Origin: Bacillota bacterium
GTDB lineage: Bacteria; Bacillota; Dethiobacteria; DTU022; UBA8154
Assembly: GCA_012728375.1 (NCBI GenBank)
Contig: JAAYFF010000007.1
Coordinates: forward strand, 1 to 53,956
DNA: 53,956 bases
Reading direction: 5' to 3'
A program made the position numbers and the translations under genes. Position 1 is the first letter of the stretch; each line of letters opens with the position of its first letter. The notes below the pieces were generated by a model. It saw only the letters and a program-made list of their open reading frames with translations. It made no database searches and had not been told where the DNA came from. Below, in pieces: positions 46,384 through 53,956 of this stretch.

Positions 46384-47766
46384 CTAATAAAAAAATAATA
46401 GGTTTTTAATCTCTTTGATTGTTCGCTTTAAATTTTCATCTTTCTTCAAGTCTGACGAAATTTTTTTATGAGCATGAATAACAGTAGAATGGTCTTTTCC
46501 CCCAAATTTTTCACCAATTTTTAAAAGAGGAGCATCTGTTAACTCACGGCAGAGATACATAGCAATTTGTCTTGGAACGGAAATGTTTTGGGTTCTTTTT
46601 TTTGATTTAATATCTTCTATATTAATTTTAAAATAATTGCTTGTTGTTAAAATTATTTTATCAATTGATAAATTTTTCTTTTTACTTGAAGAAAAGAAAT
46701 CCTTTAACGCCTCTTCGGCAAGGGAAAGATTGATCTGCTTGTCCTCCAGGGAACTGTAAGCTATAATTCGGATCAGAGCTCCCTCGAGTTCACGTATATT
46801 GGTTTCAATTTTTTGAGCAATAAAAAGAAGAACGTCATCGGGAATGATGATTCCTTCCCGTGAACTTTTTTTTCGTAAAATAGCTATCCTGGTTTCCAGA
46901 TCAGGAGGCTGGATATCTGTAATAAGTCCCCATTCAAAGCGGGAACGAAGGCGGTCTTCCAATGTGGGTATTTCTTTCGGAGGTCTGTCACTGGAAATAA
47001 CAATTTGCTTATTATTTTCATGGAGTGCGTTAAAGGTATGGAAAAATTCTTCTTGAGTTTGTTCTTTCCCGGCAAGAAATTGGATATCGTCAATGAGTAA
47101 GATATCTATATTTCTATATTTATTACGAAAATCAACAGTTTTATTGTCGCGGATAGCATTAATAAAATGATTTGTAAATTTTTCCGACGAAAGATATGCT
47201 ACTTTTTCACTGGTATTGTTTGAAATAACATAATGGCCAATTGCGTGCATAAGGTGAGTTTTCCCCAGACCTACACCACCGTAAATAAATAGAGGATTAT
47301 ATGCTTTGGAGGGGGATTCAGCCACAGCAAGAGCAGCAGCGTGAGCCAACCTGTTACTGCCTCCGATCACAAAACTGTCAAAAGTATATTTTGGATTTAA
47401 CCATTTACAAACCCCTGAAAGGTCTTTAAATTCAGCTGAATTATTTTTATTTGTCCGGTTAAAAAATTTTAAGGAAAAATCATCGGCATTTACCGAATCT
47501 TTTTTTTCATCAAACTCACTTTTTTGCGGAGTAACAAAGTATATCTGAAAATTTCCTATTTTCTCCATTACTTTGGAAATATTATTTTGATAGTGATTTT
47601 GAATCCAGTTTTTTGTAAAATCATTTGGAACTTCTACTATTAAATCTTGATCTTTAAGAGCAAGTGGTCTTGTTGTTTTCAGCCACGTCTCAAAACTGGG
47701 CTTGCTAAGCATTTTTTCCATTTCCGAAAGAAATGAGCGCCAGATTTCCGCCAAGTGCTCGTCCAT
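46384..47766 (-). CDS. dnaA: Chromosomal replication initiator protein DnaA
   Basis: The 460-residue protein has domain I ([20 protein letters not shown]), a variable linker, an AAA+ domain with Walker [19 protein letters not shown] and Walker [11 protein letters not shown], and the DNA-binding domain IV with [19 protein letters not shown] and [24 protein letters not shown] ribosome site precedes the ATG at 47766. It is transcribed away from the rpmH cluster. Confidence 0.97.
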   Translation of the reverse strand: MDEHLAEIWRSFLSEMEKMLSKPSFETWLKTTRPLALKDQDLIVEVPNDFTKNWIQNHYQNNISKVMEKIGNFQIYFVTPQKSEFDEKKDSVNADDFSLKFFNRTNKNNSAEFKDLSGVCKWLNPKYTFDSFVIGGSNRLAHAAALAVAESPSKAYNPLFIYGGVGLGKTHLMHAIGHYVISNNTSEKVAYLSSEKFTNHFINAIRDNKTVDFRNKYRNIDILLIDDIQFLAGKEQTQEEFFHTFNALHENNKQIVISSDRPPKEIPTLEDRLRSRFEWGLITDIQPPDLETRIAILRKKSSREGIIIPDDVLLFIAQKIETNIRELEGALIRIIAYSSLEDKQINLSLAEEALKDFFSSSKKKNLSIDKIILTTSNYFKINIEDIKSKKRTQNISVPRQIAMYLCRELTDAPLLKIGEKFGGKDHSTVIHAHKKISSDLKKDENLKRTIKEIKNLLFFY

Positions 47767-47880
47767 TATACAACCTCCAGAAAGTTATTCACAAAACCTA
47801 ATGACTTATTCACATTTTTTGTGGATAAGTCATTAGAGGTTCTCAAAAGCACATAGATAATAACAAGAAAATGCGAAAGC
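47767..47880. other. Origin-region DnaA-box cluster upstream of dnaA
   Basis: Within 45 bp lie TTATTCACA (47785-47793), TTATTCACA (47806-47814) and TGTGGATAA (47820-47828, TTATCCACA on the other strand). All fit the DnaA box consensus TTATNCACA. The cluster probably serves both origin binding and autoregulation of dnaA. Confidence 0.85.
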
Positions 47881-48090
47881 TGCAATAAAGAAAAATCGAT
47901 TAAATAGGGGGTATGGCAAGCGGTTTTATCAACAAATGGATATATTTTTGCAAATTCAAATATTCAGCCGAAGTTTTCGATTGCCGCGATCATTGGAAAT
48001 TAACAATTTTGAAGGTATAAAAAGGGAATCTCCTTTCCTTTGTCAAAATATGTACACTACAACATCATCACAAAAAAGAAGGGGATTCCC
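47881..48090. other. AT-rich origin-proximal spacer
   Basis: No gene is visible. An imperfect inverted repeat, AGGGAATCTCCTTT (about 48023) and AGAAGGGGATTCCC (about 48077-48090), lies around the start of the transposase remnant and may be part of that element's end or leader. Confidence 0.35.
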
Positions 48091-48353
48091 ATGAAACAGC
48101 GTACTCTTCAATTCATTAAATATATTAACAAAATGTAACGATTTAAGCAATTCGTAAACAACCTTTCTGATGGGCGCATAATTCCTTTTATCTCCTTTAG
48201 CGATGTCATGCTCATGTTTTTTCTAGGAATTGCCACCCACCCTTCATTAACAAACTGCTTTGGCAAAATGTAATCGGTGTTATCCGGGGGAAACAGGAGG
48301 AGCATTATAATTTGGTCAAGGATGCAGAAGGTTATTTACAAAACGTCCTCTAA
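48091..48353 (+). pseudogene. Transposase remnant between dnaA and rpmH
   Basis: ATG at 48091 follows GAAGGGGATTCCC and opens MKQRTLQFIKYINKM, then an in-frame TAA. The same frame continues RFKQFVNNLSDGRIIPFIS then FSDVMLMFFLGIAT, as at the N-terminus of DDE transposases, up to a second stop. A shifted frame then encodes VIGVIRGKQEEHYNLVKDAE GYLQNVL and stops at 48353, like a transposase C-terminus. The catalytic core is absent. I judge it an internally deleted IS transposase; the family is not certain. Confidence 0.6.
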
Positions 48354-48361
48354 GGCGATTG

Positions 48362-48391
48362 TTGACATCTTTTTCATGAATAAGTTATAAT
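48362..48391 (+). promoter_or_regulatory. Sigma-A-type promoter of the rpmH operon
   Basis: TTGACA (48362-48367) and TATAAT (48386-48391) are separated by 18 bp, about 50 bp before rpmH. It would drive the rpmH-rnpA-yidD-yidC-jag string. Confidence 0.88.
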
Positions 48392-48441
48392 CAGAGCCAG
48401 AGTTTTACGTATTTGAGGATATTTTAAGGAGAGATTGGAAA

Positions 48442-48576
48442 ATGAAGCGAACATATCAACCCAAAAAAAGAAAAAGGCAACGTGTACATGGTTTTAGAAA
48501 GAGAATGAAAACTGTTTCTGGGAGAAAAATTATTAAAAGGAGAAGGAGAAAAGAAAGAGCTAGGTTAACTGCCTAA
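48442..48576 (+). CDS. rpmH: 50S ribosomal protein L34
   Basis: The 44-residue very basic protein starts [18 protein letters not shown], continues [19 protein letters not shown] and ends ERARLTA, the classic L34 sequence. AAGGAGAGATTGG precedes the ATG. It is the first gene right of the origin and is followed by rnpA after 13 bp. Confidence 0.97.
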   Translation: MKRTYQPKKRKRQRVHGFRKRMKTVSGRKIIKRRRRKERARLTA

Positions 48577-48589
48577 AAGTGAAATATAT

Positions 48590-48946
48590 ATGAGCAACGC
48601 CAGTAAAGAAAATCTTTCATTGGGAAGGTTAAAAAAAAATTTCCAGTTCCAAAAAGTTTATCGGCAAGGTAAATCGTTATCTACGCCAACAACAATACTT
48701 TTTTACAAAAAAAATGGAGCTAAAAAAAATTACCTGGGAATATCAATTAGTAAAAAAATAGGAAACAGCGTCCAAAGGCATCGCTTAAAAAGGGTTTACA
48801 GGGAGGCATTTTTAAAGTTAAAAGGCGAAGTGAAAGAGGGCTATGATTTTATAATTGTGGCAAGAAGGGGAACAAGACAAATTTCATTTCATGATGCGGT
48901 TAACGATTTATGGAAAATTTTATCCCGGGGAAAACTGATCAAATGA
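48590..48946 (+). CDS. rnpA: Ribonuclease P protein component
   Basis: It supports the RNase P RNA in trimming tRNA 5' ends. The 118-residue protein has [20 protein letters not shown] and the RNR-type motif [13 protein letters not shown], then [12 protein letters not shown]. The ribosome site is weak (only AAAAGTG before the ATG), so translation may be coupled to rpmH. It overlaps the yidD start by 4 bp. Confidence 0.94.
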   Translation: MSNASKENLSLGRLKKNFQFQKVYRQGKSLSTPTTILFYKKNGAKKNYLGISISKKIGNSVQRHRLKRVYREAFLKLKGEVKEGYDFIIVARRGTRQISFHDAVNDLWKILSRGKLIK

Positions 48947-49263
48947 AAAGAATACTTTTATTTTTTTTAAGAATGTACAGTAATTATCTATCCCCTTTAT
49001 TTCCTTCACGATGCCGCTTTTATCCGTCATGTTCCAGGTACTGTATTGAATCTATTGAGAGATATGGTGTTGTCCGAGGCGCTTATTTGACAAGCATGAG
49101 GCTCTTACGGTGTCATCCTTTCAATCCTGGAGGGTATGATCCTGTGGTTAAATTTTACGGAGAAAAGGAAAAGCGGCGCCTAAAGAAAAGGAAAAGTAGA
49201 AATTCGATAGCTCTGGGAAAAAGGGGTTGGAAAAATGATCAACGCGCTGGCCGGTTATATTAA
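48943..49263 (+). CDS. yidD: Membrane protein insertion efficiency factor YidD
   Basis: The ATG at 48943 overlaps the rnpA stop (ATGA). The 106-residue protein starts [20 protein letters not shown] and has the signature [20 protein letters not shown] and [17 protein letters not shown] basic tail of about 35 residues follows, whose end overlaps the yidC start by 29 bp. YidD works with YidC at the membrane. Confidence 0.93.
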   Translation: MKRILLFFLRMYSNYLSPLFPSRCRFYPSCSRYCIESIERYGVVRGAYLTSMRLLRCHPFNPGGYDPVVKFYGEKEKRRLKKRKSRNSIALGKRGWKNDQRAGRLY

Positions 49264-50044
49264 TATAATTCTTACTTTTTTTTATGAGCTGGTTAATAAT
49301 TATGGACTGGCGATAATTATGTTAACCGCAGTCGTGAACATAATTACCTTACCCTTAACACGAAAGCAACTTCAAGCATCAAAAAAGATGCAGGAGATTC
49401 AGCCTGAACTAAAAAAAATCCAGGAAAAATATAAACATGACAAAGAAAAATTAAACCAGGTAACGATGGATTTTATGAGGGAAAATAAAGTAAACCCTCT
49501 GGGCGGTTGCCTTCCTCTTCTTATCCAATTTCCTATTCTTATTGCTGTTTTTCAATTATTAAGAGAACCGGAACTGATTACCAAAACAACAACTGATTTT
49601 AGCCCATTTTTTTTATTTTGGGATCTAACCAAAAGTGATCCGTACTATGTGTTGCCCATTTTGGCAGCCGTAGCTACTTTTTTTCAACAGCTTTTGGTTA
49701 TCACTGATCCTAAACAAAAAATGATGCTTTATATTTTTCCTGTTATAATTTTGGTAATTAGCGTCAGTTTCCCTGCAGGTCTAGTTCTCTACTGGTTTAC
49801 AAACTCTATTTTTTCCATCGGCAATCATTTATTAATGAAAAAATCGAACAATCAGAAAGTAGAATTAAGCAGCGAAAAAATCGCAAAGGAAAAGGAAGAA
49901 GAAGTTCAAGCAATTGACAAACGTGCTGAAAGACAAGCCGGTAAAAAGGGAAAAACAAAAAAGGTAAAGGCAAAAATGCATGATAAAAGCCCAAAAAAGA
50001 AAATCTCCAAAGCAAAAAAGAAAGGGGCTGGAAAAAATAAATGA
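49235..50044 (+). CDS. yidC: Membrane protein insertase YidC
   Basis: The 269-residue protein has five membrane helices (about 4-24, 28-40, 90-106, 130-150 and 165-185). Key motifs are [18 protein letters not shown] with the hydrophilic-groove arginine, [20 protein letters not shown] and [18 protein letters not shown] lysine-rich tail ends it, typical of YidC/Oxa1 proteins that bind ribosomes. No lipoprotein signal is seen. Confidence 0.95.
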   Translation: MINALAGYINIILTFFYELVNNYGLAIIMLTAVVNIITLPLTRKQLQASKKMQEIQPELKKIQEKYKHDKEKLNQVTMDFMRENKVNPLGGCLPLLIQFPILIAVFQLLREPELITKTTTDFSPFFLFWDLTKSDPYYVLPILAAVATFFQQLLVITDPKQKMMLYIFPVIILVISVSFPAGLVLYWFTNSIFSIGNHLLMKKSNNQKVELSSEKIAKEKEEEVQAIDKRAERQAGKKGKTKKVKAKMHDKSPKKKISKAKKKGAGKNK

Positions 50045-50664
50045 CATCTGTTGAAGTTAGTGCAAAAACAGTTGAAGAAGCCCTCAACGAGGCTATAAAA
50101 CTGCTGGGAGTAAAAAGGAACAATGTTAAGGTAGAAATTATTAGTGAACCTGCACAGGGTTTTTTAAAAATACTTGGCTCTAGAACTGCAAAAGTTAAAG
50201 TTAGTATTTTAAAAGAGCCGGGAGAATATATCAAAGATATTTTAAACGAAATATTGCATATGATTGGCTTAAAAGGGGAAGTAATTATTAGTAAAGAAGA
50301 TGATGAAAATATTTTTTTGGAAGTAAGAGGTGAAAAATTAGGTCTTCTGATTGGAAAGCGCGGCAGCACTCTTAATGATCTGCAATACCTGGCTAATGTT
50401 ATGCTGCACAGGCAATTTGAGTCCATAAAACACCGTGTAATTATTGACATTGAAAATTACCGGCAGAAAAGAAAGAGAGCTCTGGAGCAGTTAGCACAAA
50501 ATCTCGCCTTTAAAGCCCTTAAAATGAAAAAAGAAATTAATCTGGAGCCGATGACACCAAATGAGCGAAGAATTATTCATTTGGCCTTAAAAAGTAATAA
50601 AGATGTGGTTACTTACAGCAAAGGAGAGGAACCTCACCGCAAAGTTATTATTTCTCCCAGGTAA
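50041..50664 (+). CDS. jag: RNA-binding protein Jag/KhpB
   Basis: The ATG at 50041 overlaps the yidC stop by 4 bp. The 207-residue protein has a Jag_N domain (VEVSAKTVEEALNEAIKLL), a KH domain with GLLIGKRGSTLNDLQYLANV and an R3H domain with TPNERRIIHLALKSNKDVVT. This is the standard KhpB layout; it binds RNA with KhpA in related bacteria. Confidence 0.93.
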   Translation: MTSVEVSAKTVEEALNEAIKLLGVKRNNVKVEIISEPAQGFLKILGSRTAKVKVSILKEPGEYIKDILNEILHMIGLKGEVIISKEDDENIFLEVRGEKLGLLIGKRGSTLNDLQYLANVMLHRQFESIKHRVIIDIENYRQKRKRALEQLAQNLAFKALKMKKEINLEPMTPNERRIIHLALKSNKDVVTYSKGEEPHRKVIISPR

Positions 50665-50672
50665 AATTTTAT

Positions 50673-50715
50673 AACCGTCTTGACTATTAAGCTTTTCCGG
50701 TCTAGACGGTTTTAT
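50673..50715 (+). terminator. Terminator after jag
   Basis: AACCGTCT (50673-50680) and AGACGGTT (50704-50711) form a stem with a long loop, followed by TTATAT. It would separate the rpmH-jag transcript from mnmE. Confidence 0.65.
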
Positions 50716-50761
50716 ATATTAAGTATAGACACTATTTTTATGAAGGAGATTTTTTTAAAAA

Positions 50762-52168
50762 ATGGAAAGTGATACGATTGTCGCACTTTCTACTCCTCCG
50801 GGGGAGGGAGGAATCGGAATTGTCAGAATGAGCGGCTCGAATTCGCTAAATATCGCTCTTAAATGTTTTGTTCCCGCAAAATCCAAAAGAAAAAATGCAC
50901 CATCTTTAACCCCACGAAAGCTTACTTATGGTCATCTAGTGGATGAAAAAGGCAGCATTATTGATGAAGTTTTACTTTGCTATATGCCTGCTCCAAACAC
51001 TTATACAAGAGAAGATATTGTAGAAATTAATACCCACAGCGGGGTTTTGTTGGTAAAAACTATTATTAAGCTGCTCTTGAAAAACGGTGCCAGACTGGCT
51101 GAACCCGGAGAGTTTACAAAAAGAGCCTTTCTCAATGGCCGGATTGATCTTATTCAAGCGGAAAGCATTCTCTCCGTGATCCGGGCAAGAAGTGAGAAAG
51201 CCTTAAAAGCTGCTCAGAAAAGCCTAACAGGACATTTTTCCGAAGAAATTAAAAATATATTACTGGAATTACAGGAAATATTGGCTGAGATTGAAGCCGG
51301 TTTAGAATTTTATCAGGATGATCTGCAAGATGAAGTTGCCAATGAAGAAGTTCTTCTGGAAAAAGTTCGCAAGCTTGTTTCGAAAATTGAACAAATCCAA
51401 AAGAAGGGTGACAAGGGGCGAATATTCCAGGACGGGCTGAAAACTGTAATTGCCGGAAGACCAAATGTTGGAAAATCTTCACTTTATAATTTTTTATTAG
51501 GAGAGGAAAGGGCTATTGTTACAGAAATTCCGGGGACAACACGGGATTTGCTCATTGAATACGTAAAAATTAAAGGAATTCCCCTTAAAATTATTGATAC
51601 GGCAGGTATTCACAAAAAAGGTGAAATAGATCCCATTGAAAAAATAGGTATTACATACTCAAAAAAGGCCATCAAAGAAGCAGATTTAATTATCTTTATT
51701 CTCGACGCCTCCTTGGGAATTACAGACGAGGATATTTGGATTTACAATAATTTAATTGCCGAAAACGCTGATGCTGTCCTATTTCTGGCTAACAAGGTTG
51801 ATCTTGGCAGAAAAATTAACCGCGAAGTTTTTAAAGAAAAATTTAAAACGGATTTTTACATTGAAATTTCTGTCAAAACCGGAGAAGGGCTGAACAAGTT
51901 AGAAGACGAAGTTGAGAGGTTGGCTTTTTCAGGGGAAGCGATCGAAGAAGAAAGTATAATTGTGCTTCAATTACGTCAACAAGAATTAATAACTAAAGCA
52001 AAAAAACATCTGCAAAATGCAATGCAAGCAATGGAACGAGGAATTCCGCTCGATATTGTCAGTATTGATTTACAATTAGCTGTGGATACTTTCCATGAAA
52101 TGCTTGGTGAAAATATTGGGGGAGATCTGCTCGATAATATTTTTTCTAAATTTTGTATTGGAAAATAA
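50762..52168 (+). CDS. mnmE: tRNA modification GTPase MnmE
   Basis: With MnmG it makes the cmnm5U modification at U34. The 468-residue protein starts [20 protein letters not shown], has the folate-binding N-domain ([15 protein letters not shown]), a helical domain and the G domain: [14 protein letters not shown], the switch GTTRD, DTAGI and NKVD. It ends CIGK, the invariant C-terminus. AAGGAGATTT precedes the ATG. Its partner gene mnmG, usually next, is not here. Confidence 0.96.
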   Translation: MESDTIVALSTPPGEGGIGIVRMSGSNSLNIALKCFVPAKSKRKNAPSLTPRKLTYGHLVDEKGSIIDEVLLCYMPAPNTYTREDIVEINTHSGVLLVKTIIKLLLKNGARLAEPGEFTKRAFLNGRIDLIQAESILSVIRARSEKALKAAQKSLTGHFSEEIKNILLELQEILAEIEAGLEFYQDDLQDEVANEEVLLEKVRKLVSKIEQIQKKGDKGRIFQDGLKTVIAGRPNVGKSSLYNFLLGEERAIVTEIPGTTRDLLIEYVKIKGIPLKIIDTAGIHKKGEIDPIEKIGITYSKKAIKEADLIIFILDASLGITDEDIWIYNNLIAENADAVLFLANKVDLGRKINREVFKEKFKTDFYIEISVKTGEGLNKLEDEVERLAFSGEAIEEESIIVLQLRQQELITKAKKHLQNAMQAMERGIPLDIVSIDLQLAVDTFHEMLGENIGGDLLDNIFSKFCIGK

Positions 52169-52190
52169 GGGAGAAAAATTCTGGGTGGAA

Positions 52191-52904
52191 ATGGAATTAA
52201 TAGAAGAAATACTTAACAGCGCTGCAAACTGGAATTTAAGGATTTCCAAAGAGCAGGCCTTTTTATTTAAAAAATATTATCAACTTTTGCTTAATTACAA
52301 TCAAAAATTTAATCTTACACGCCTTATTAATATGCAAGAGGTTTTGGAGGAGCATTTTTTTGATTCTTTAGCGGGTTTTTCTAACGGATTGGAACGAGCA
52401 GGAAACGAGCTTCTGGACCTGGGCAGCGGTGCAGGCTTTCCGGGATTGCCCATAAAGATTTATCTGCCGGAAATTAAGCTTTTTTTATTGGATTCAGCGC
52501 GAAAAAAAATTGTTTTCTTAAAAAAAATTGTTGCTGAACTTCAGTTGGATAATGTTTTTATTTTACATATGCGAGCCGAAGATTATGGGCGAAGCGAGAG
52601 AAGGGAAACATTTTCCTGGGTTACAGCACGGGCCCTTGCTCCTCTGAATGTGGCAGCGGAAATAGTTTTGCCTCTGGTAAAAAAAGGAGGTTTTTTTTGG
52701 GCTTTCAAGGGACCAAATTTTGCTAGTGAATTAAAAGATGCTGCCGAAATAATTAAAAGGTGCGGAGGGAACCTGGAGCAAATTATTAAATATTTTTTAC
52801 CACAGACTAAAAAAGAGAGATACCTGCTAATTTTTAAAAAAATAGCACCTACGGAAGAACGTTTTCCCAGAAGACCTGGTATACCTCAAAAGAGACCGTT
52901 ATGA
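52191..52904 (+). CDS. rsmG: 16S rRNA (guanine-N7) methyltransferase RsmG
   Basis: It methylates G527 of 16S rRNA. I place the start at ATG 52191 (MELIEEILNSAANWNLRISK, 237 residues); GTG 52185 is possible. Motifs are YNQKFNLTRL, the SAM-binding DLGSGAGFPGLPIKIYLPE and VTARALAPL. It starts 22 bp after mnmE, so the mnmG gene that normally stands between is missing. Confidence 0.94.
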   Translation: MELIEEILNSAANWNLRISKEQAFLFKKYYQLLLNYNQKFNLTRLINMQEVLEEHFFDSLAGFSNGLERAGNELLDLGSGAGFPGLPIKIYLPEIKLFLLDSARKKIVFLKKIVAELQLDNVFILHMRAEDYGRSERRETFSWVTARALAPLNVAAEIVLPLVKKGGFFWAFKGPNFASELKDAAEIIKRCGGNLEQIIKYFLPQTKKERYLLIFKKIAPTEERFPRRPGIPQKRPL

Positions 52905-52987
52905 TCTCTTTTTTAAATAATTTCCTTAATCTAACAAAACAAGAAGGAAGCGCCTTTTTCTTGTCGAATTGTTTTAGAGAAGTGTAT

Positions 52988-53001
52988 TTTTCCCGGGAAA
53001 T
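52988..53001. promoter_or_regulatory. Putative Noc binding site upstream of noc
   Basis: TTTTCCCGGGAAAT differs from the known B. subtilis Noc site ATTTCCCGGGAAAT by one end base. It lies about 37 bp before the noc start codon, so Noc may bind its own leader. Confidence 0.7.
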
Positions 53002-53038
53002 ATTTTTTCGGGAAAAAATTTGGTTACGGGGTGAAAAA

Positions 53039-53887
53039 ATGAAAGAACACTGGGGAAGGATATGGAGAAACAGGGATGAAAACAAAGAAAAGGGGACGGA
53101 ACAAATTGTAAATGTTCCTATTTCAAGTATAGTCTCAAATCCATACCAGCCCAGAAAGCATTTTGAAAAAGAAAAAATAGAAGAATTAGCGCAATCAATT
53201 AATACATACGGTTTACTGCAACCGATTATTCTAACCAAGGTAGATAATGGTTATCAAATTGCTGCAGGTGAACGTCGTTTTCTGGCTTGTTCCCTTTTGG
53301 GTTGGAAGGAAATACCTGCTATTATTAGAGATTATCAAAGTAGTACTTTAGCTGCTGTTGCCTTAATTGAAAATTTGCAGCGAGAAGATTTAAATTTTGT
53401 AGAAGAAGCTGAAGGGTACAAACGTCTTATTAATGAATTTAATTTAACGCAAGAAGTTTTGGCTCAAAGACTGGGAAAAAGCCAATCAACAATTGCCAAT
53501 AAACTTAGAATTTTAAAATTACCCGATGAAATAATTAATGAATTGAAAAAAGGAAAACTTACTGAAAGACATGCCAGATCTCTGTTAAGGTTAGAATCAG
53601 TTGAAAAACAAAGAGAAGCTTTAAATATTATGATCGATCTTGAATTAAATGTTAAAGAAGCTGACGCTCTTGTAGAAAAATTTATTCAGGAGGGACAGAA
53701 AAAAACAAAAAATCATAAATTCTTAAAAAAAGTAGTTATACGCGATATGAGAATTTTTTTAAATACAATTCGGCAGGCTGTCCAAATAATAAAAAAAGCA
53801 GGTCTTTCTCCGGAAGTTGAAGAAATTGATGAAGATGGTTTTTGGGAAGTCAGGATTCGCCTACCCAAAAAAGACAATGTTATTTAA
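53039..53887 (+). CDS. noc: Nucleoid occlusion protein Noc (ParB family)
   Basis: I choose ATG 53039, preceded by GGGGTG, giving 282 residues, the usual Noc length, and starting MKEHWGRIWRNRDENKE, a plausible amphipathic membrane helix. The ParB/CTP-binding domain follows (SNPYQPRKHF, AGERRFLACSLLG), then the HTH KSQSTIANKLRILKLPDEI; QSTIANKL is the Noc-type recognition sequence, unlike Spo0J. In the CTP-binding motif GERRxRA the second arginine is leucine here. The gene order after rsmG also fits noc. Confidence 0.93.
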   Translation: MKEHWGRIWRNRDENKEKGTEQIVNVPISSIVSNPYQPRKHFEKEKIEELAQSINTYGLLQPIILTKVDNGYQIAAGERRFLACSLLGWKEIPAIIRDYQSSTLAAVALIENLQREDLNFVEEAEGYKRLINEFNLTQEVLAQRLGKSQSTIANKLRILKLPDEIINELKKGKLTERHARSLLRLESVEKQREALNIMIDLELNVKEADALVEKFIQEGQKKTKNHKFLKKVVIRDMRIFLNTIRQAVQIIKKAGLSPEVEEIDEDGFWEVRIRLPKKDNVI

Positions 53888-53910
53888 TTTTTTTTGTTTT
53901 TAGCTAAATT

Positions 53911-53934
53911 GAGACCAAAACGGTCTCTTTTTAT
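53911..53934 (+). terminator. Rho-independent terminator after noc
   Basis: GAGACC-AAAAC-GGTCTC forms a short perfect stem, followed by TTTTTA. It lies about 25 bp after the noc stop, at the right end of the window. Confidence 0.85.
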
Positions 53935-53956
53935 CTTTTATTGTAGATTTTTTTAC

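Noticed and set aside
49806-50450. 214-codon minus-strand frame opposite yidC and jag
   Set aside because: Both genes on the plus strand are clear family members; the reverse frame is Ser/Phe/Leu-rich with no motif.

Overview
The window crosses the replication origin of a low-to-moderate GC Firmicute of the class Clostridia. The order remB-gyrB-gyrA on one side of dnaA and rpmH-rnpA-yidD-yidC-jag-mnmE-rsmG-noc on the other is the classical Firmicutes oriC neighbourhood. GerMN-type spore-germination domains, a T-box leader, a RemB homologue, Noc and SipW/TasA-like genes agree with that. I cannot place it to genus; it resembles Peptococcaceae or Thermoanaerobacterales-like syntrophs or acetogens in gene style. 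Nearly every gene left of about 47.8 kb is on the minus strand and every gene right of it on the plus strand, so genes run away from an origin near 46.1-48.4 kb. The DNA becomes clearly AT-richer from about 42 kb to the right end.

Layout, left to right. 0-3.1 kb: end of a membrane protein, a PHP phosphatase, a scarred hicBA locus, tRNA-Ser(CGA), tadA, a MITE-like repeat and a degenerate region with a duplicated segment. 3.1-12.6 kb: an accessory locus for exported SipW-dependent (TasA/camelysin-like) proteins: two archaeal-type (Ser-His) signal peptidases, a DUF5305 protein, four proteins with the W-x-D-x-L / G-x-V-x-TG signature, an orphan LuxR-type response regulator, and a BTAD regulator with a GGDEF-like tail. 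This is the best candidate for an undescribed system: probably a regulated extracellular fibre or matrix. 12.9-17.3 kb: an alpha/beta hydrolase, then tRNA-Arg(ACG), tRNA-Ser(GCT), tRNA-Ser(TGA), serS and argS. 17.5-27.7 kb: a GerMN lipoprotein with its two-component system, a DUF2225 protein, pdxS with a ruined pdxT, ddl and an EF-G-like GTPase. 27.8-35.0 kb: a branched-chain amino acid operon (ilvE-ilvD-ilvB-ilvH-leuC-leuD) behind a sigma-A-like promoter and a T-box. 35.1-42.8 kb: carboxyltransferase subunit, membrane-anchored flavoprotein, gyrA, gyrB, remB. 42.8-48.4 kb: a DciA-like DUF721 protein, recF, dnaN, dnaA and the origin with DnaA boxes. 48.4-53.9 kb: the rpmH to noc gene string.

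Decay is visible in several places: hicBA fused by deletion, pdxT reduced to a frameshifted C-terminus, a transposase remnant between dnaA and rpmH, and three copies of a small inverted-repeat element. mnmG is missing from its usual place between mnmE and rsmG. A near-perfect Noc binding site lies just upstream of noc. All function calls come from reading the sequence; no database search was run.
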